Source: Muribaculaceae bacterium (GTDB lineage: Bacteria; Bacteroidota; Bacteroidia; Bacteroidales; Muribaculaceae). Taken from it: a stretch of 64,000 nucleotides of DNA. Below, piece after piece: positions 63,956 to 64,000 of this stretch (within the stretch, counting starts at the first letter, position 1; each line of letters begins with the position of its first letter). Location of the stretch: assembly GCA_023665425.1 (NCBI GenBank), contig JAMPDX010000001.1, positions 950,860 to 1,014,859 of the forward strand, written 5' to 3'. The translations under genes and the position numbers were made by a program. Below the pieces are notes generated by a model. It searched no databases, had not been told where the DNA came from, and worked only from the letters and a program-made list of their open reading frames with translations.

Positions 63956-64000
63956 CAGCGTGTTCCAAGAGGAACGAGCGGCCAAAGATACAAAAATTTG

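Overview
The window looks like the chromosome of a gut Bacteroidales bacterium, plausibly of the Muribaculaceae (S24-7) type. The evidence is (i) promoters of the Bacteroidetes form, TTTG then about 19-21 bases then TAnnTTTG, in front of many genes; (ii) a eukaryote-like IleRS, DUF4290, DUF4296-type and PepSY-like lipoproteins, and a DksA-family protein without zinc cysteines; (iii) lipoproteins and a secreted GH2 glycosidase. The family-level placement is inference.

Layout. 1-1.95 kb: end of a PLP aminotransferase and an acetyl-CoA hydrolase/transferase. 2.0-6.05 kb: a nested palindrome, then thrS-infC-rpmI-rplT. 6.06-7.05 kb: a gene-free kilobase of inverted repeats with a candidate small RNA downstream of rplT. 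7.06-10.68 kb: etfB-etfA-acyl-CoA dehydrogenase. 10.9-15.1 kb: an AT-rich island with a GNAT acetyltransferase, an HTH regulator and two long gene-free stretches. 15.1-25.6 kb: glycerate kinase, secreted beta-galactosidase, OmpA-like protein, rimM, murA, DUF4290, lepA and an esterase lipoprotein. 25.7-27.3 kb: a lipoprotein, a frameshifted small reading frame and three 134-bp tandem repeats. 27.4-34.6 kb: ddl-ileS, the DksA-like gene and lspA with a DUF4296-type lipoprotein. 34.7-40.9 kb: a cation symporter, a DAHP synthase/chorismate mutase, a PIF1-like helicase, crcB and a sigma factor with an acidic partner. 41-57.7 kb: recJ-recQ-FAD oxidoreductase-tsaB, HdeD-like, metK, nudC, dxs, PepSY lipoprotein, aroE, serA, serC, kdsB and a flippase-like membrane protein. 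57.9-64 kb: tRNA-Met and tRNA-Lys, then an integrated mobile element with a tyrosine integrase beside tRNA-Lys, an unknown protein, an SF2 helicase split at a run of seven A, a small protein, an iteron-like repeat cluster and a CI-like repressor facing a divergent promoter. The element runs off the right edge.

Most notable observations: (1) the metK leader has the layout of a transcription-attenuating riboswitch: a strong terminator before the start codon, a hairpin upstream, and a 7-nt upstream segment (CAATGCT) exactly complementary to the terminator's 5' half. (2) The helicase of the mobile element changes frame at A_AAA_AAG, the dnaX-type slippery heptamer, and the reading continues for about 252 more residues in the -1 frame. 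(3) The mobile element joins an integrase, an unknown protein and a helicase with a lysine-less Walker A motif. (4) The intergenic regions carry several families of palindromic and tandem repeats.
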